Positions 62,716 to 64,000 of a DNA stretch of 64,000 bases are shown piece by piece. The notes beneath the pieces are model-generated. The model had not been told where the DNA came from, searched no databases, and saw only the letters and a list, made by a program, of their open reading frames with translations. The DNA is from Sphingobacterium sp. UBA2700 (GTDB taxonomy: Bacteria > Bacteroidota > Bacteroidia > Sphingobacteriales > Sphingobacteriaceae): the NCBI GenBank assembly GCA_002354335.1, contig DELI01000020.1:94814-158813 (forward strand). The letters are read 5' to 3'. The stretch's first letter is position 1. Every line of letters starts with the position of its first letter. The position numbers and the translations under genes are program-made.

Positions 62716-62740
62716 AGCCTACTGCATCCTGCAGTAGGCT
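62716..62740. terminator. Orphan terminator-like hairpin
   Basis: A perfect 11-bp stem (AGCCTACTGCA, TCC loop, TGCAGTAGGCT) with only a short T stretch on the minus strand. No annotated gene ends here on either strand, so it may close an unannotated small RNA, or be an operator. Confidence 0.4.
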
Positions 62741-63108
62741 TCAAAACAACTAATATATTAATCTATGGAGATTAATCAGACTTAAATTTGATTCGCTTAG
62801 AATCGCCAGAAAACAACGGGATTAAATGAATCGAATATGTTTAACAACAAGTTAATGCAAAAGTACGGAAAAGAATACATTTTACATCATGAAAAACAGT
62901 TAATTCATATAGAAATCAAGTAATTAGCTTTAAATATTTTAATTTAACTTATTTGTTTTATAAATTTAGCACAACGATAGCACGAATTCATACATACCGC
63001 GATTGTGTAAACTTCTTCCTTGCAAACAATATCCAGCCCATTTTTCAGTAATGGAGAATAGTACATCATTTCTTACCATACATCAATGCGAGACACACAA
63101 AACGGCCC

Positions 63109-63116
63109 TACCTTTG
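63109..63116 (+). promoter_or_regulatory. -7 box candidate of the second YceI gene
   Basis: TACCTTTG is an exact TAnnTTTG match, about 35 bp before the ATG. The -33 position does not show a clear TTTG. Confidence 0.45.
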
Positions 63117-63151
63117 TTGTACAAAAACTAGAAAAATAAATAGCATATATT

Positions 63152-63676
63152 ATGGCACAATGGACATTAGACACTGCACACAGTGAAATCGAATTCAAAG
63201 TAAAACACATGATGATCTCTACAGTAAAAGGAAGTTTCCAGGACTTTGGCGTAACTGTAGACAATGCATCTGATAAGTTAGACAACGGTCAGGTTGTTGT
63301 GGATATCAAAACGGAATCGATTAACACCAAAAACGAGCAAAGAGACCAGCACCTTAAAAGTGGTGACTTCTTCGATGCTTCCTCATTCCCCGAAATCAAA
63401 TTTGTATCTACTAGTATTACAAAGGAAGACGATGATGAGTACAAAATCGCAGGTGATTTAACAATTAAAGACGTTACGAAACCTGTAACCTTCAAAGCAG
63501 AATTTGGCGGTATCGGAAAAGATCCTTGGGGTAACCAAAAAGCTGGATATACAGTAACCGGAAAAATCAACCGCAGTGAATTTGGTTTGACTTGGAATGC
63601 AACCTTGGAAACAGGCGGCGTAATGGTAAGTGATGATGTGAAATTCCAAGCTGATTTACAGTTTATATTAGCATAA
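63152..63676 (+). CDS. YceI family protein, cytoplasmic form
   Basis: A 174-residue YceI-domain protein without a signal peptide, starting AQWTLDTAHSEIEFKVKHMM and containing RDQHLKSGDFFDASSFPEI and GDLTIKDVTKPVTF. It is a paralogue of the exported protein at 6249. YceI proteins bind isoprenoid-type lipids. The lack of a signal suggests a role at the cytoplasmic side. A terminator follows. Confidence 0.93.
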   Translation: MAQWTLDTAHSEIEFKVKHMMISTVKGSFQDFGVTVDNASDKLDNGQVVVDIKTESINTKNEQRDQHLKSGDFFDASSFPEIKFVSTSITKEDDDEYKIAGDLTIKDVTKPVTFKAEFGGIGKDPWGNQKAGYTVTGKINRSEFGLTWNATLETGGVMVSDDVKFQADLQFILA

Positions 63677-63698
63677 TTAAACAATTATATATAATATG

Positions 63699-63722
63699 GA
63701 AGCCGTCTTTTGAGACCGCTTC
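63699..63722 (+). terminator. Rho-independent terminator of the second YceI gene
   Basis: GAAGC-C-GTCT and AGAC-C-GCTTC pair with a single C-C mismatch around a TTTG loop, followed by TTTATTTTT. Confidence 0.7.
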
Positions 63723-63786
63723 TTTATTTTTATACCACTTTGGCTAAAAGGCTTCATCGCCCTCTTATCACAACTCCTTCGACATA

Positions 63787-63869
63787 AACCCAATTCAAAG
63801 CCCTTTCAAACCCAATGTAAAGCCCTTTCATAAGCGCTTGGAATTGGGTTTGATTGGGCTTTGATTAGT
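63787..63869. repeat. Dispersed intergenic repeat, copy B
   Basis: It shares CAAAGCCCTTTCAAACCCAA and the next two bases with copy A at 14541. Direct copies of AAAGCCCTTTCA lie at 63797-63808 and 63819-63830. AAACCCAATTC at 63786-63796 is answered by GAATTGGGTTT at 63841-63851, and AAAGCCC by GGGCTTT at 63856-63862, so it can fold into nested stems. The remaining 130 bases of the window show no clear gene. Confidence 0.7.
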
Positions 63870-64000
63870 TTGTAGATTGGCAATGTTAGCTAGCAGGCCT
63901 AACCTCCTCTCGACAGAGGGAATTGCTTTTCTCCAAATACTCCCGTCTACTGCACTTTCACTAAATGGATAAACGCTATTTAGTCGTTCCTTAACAAAAC

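Larger units (their letters stand above)
62558..63151. other. Intergenic region, no gene; contains hairpin and dyad
   Basis: This 594-base gap between the LacI and YceI genes has no coding frame I can support. It holds the perfect hairpin at 62716-62740, a dyad TTAATC-N6-GATTAA at 62758-62775 and the -7-like box of the YceI gene near 63109. The middle (about 62800-63060) is AT-rich and featureless. Confidence 0.5.

Noticed and set aside
63828..64000. Minus-strand open frame from the window end into the repeat
   Set aside because: It is open for only about 57 codons, has no recognisable protein pattern and runs into the noncoding repeat, so I cannot support it as a gene end.
1..64000. tRNA, rRNA, CRISPR array or complete insertion sequence
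   Set aside because: I saw no cloverleaf-type sequence, rRNA signature, regularly spaced repeat array or transposase in any frame. A covariance-model scan would be needed to exclude small RNAs.

Overview
The window looks like a chromosomal segment of a Bacteroidota bacterium, most likely Sphingobacteriaceae and close to Sphingobacterium. The evidence is a type III glutamine synthetase, TonB-dependent receptors paired with Bacteroidota-only partner families (DUF4876, DUF6850-like), a DUF6266 protein, PepSY-like small periplasmic proteins, weak Shine-Dalgarno sites and several upstream elements matching the Bacteroidota -7 box TAnnTTTG. The sequence is AT-rich. I found no rRNA, tRNA, CRISPR array, integrase or intact insertion sequence.

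Layout. 1-3453 (minus) is the end of a surface-polysaccharide cluster: a GT8 glycosyltransferase cut by the window edge, a GT2 glycosyltransferase, a sugar-nucleotide epimerase and a WecA-like initiating transferase. 4007-14517 holds housekeeping and envelope genes: an ABC1/UbiB kinase, an exported YceI protein, RluD with a class IV aminotransferase, a D-cysteine desulfhydrase-like enzyme with a surface-antigen barrel, and a TonB receptor, Crp-type regulator and AhpD-like set. 15027-23813 (minus) is a long, tightly packed potassium operon: a 27-aa membrane peptide, a 111-aa protein, kdpF, kdpA, kdpB, kdpC, a porin, the KdpD sensor half alone and a separate HAMP-PAS histidine kinase. An NtrC-type response regulator lies upstream in its own terminated unit. 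25499-28532 is an OmpR-type two-component system followed by two PepSY-like genes. A motif is shared by the upstream regions of both parts.

28615-38881 carries a SIMPL protein, an S9 peptidase, glnN, an MBL hydrolase with a WYL regulator, and a large esterase-like hydrolase. 38923-39999 has a DUF6266 gene and a frameshifted small membrane-protein gene. 40332-46864 has a fimbrillin/FISUMP-like lipoprotein, a YedK/HMCES-type DNA-protein crosslink enzyme, an ABC-F ATPase, a small HTH protein, and an AraC regulator with an outer-membrane protein. 46990-48538 is a run of small unknown proteins, including an extremely acidic one. 48854-51079 encodes a secreted protein with a caspase/gingipain-like His-Cys pair and HEAT-like repeats. 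51146-57502 (minus) is a TonB receptor, DUF4876 lipoprotein, barrel and secreted-protein operon with a good candidate promoter and operator. The remainder holds a GNAT enzyme, ywbE, a FemAB-type transferase, DUF2200, a sigma-factor cassette, a LacI regulator and a second, cytoplasmic YceI protein.

The most interesting parts are the remodelled kdp operon, the caspase-like HEAT protein, the TonB-DUF4876 operon with its perfect 8-3-8 dyad, the shared TCS/PepSY motif, and a dispersed intergenic repeat present near 14.5 kb and 63.8 kb.
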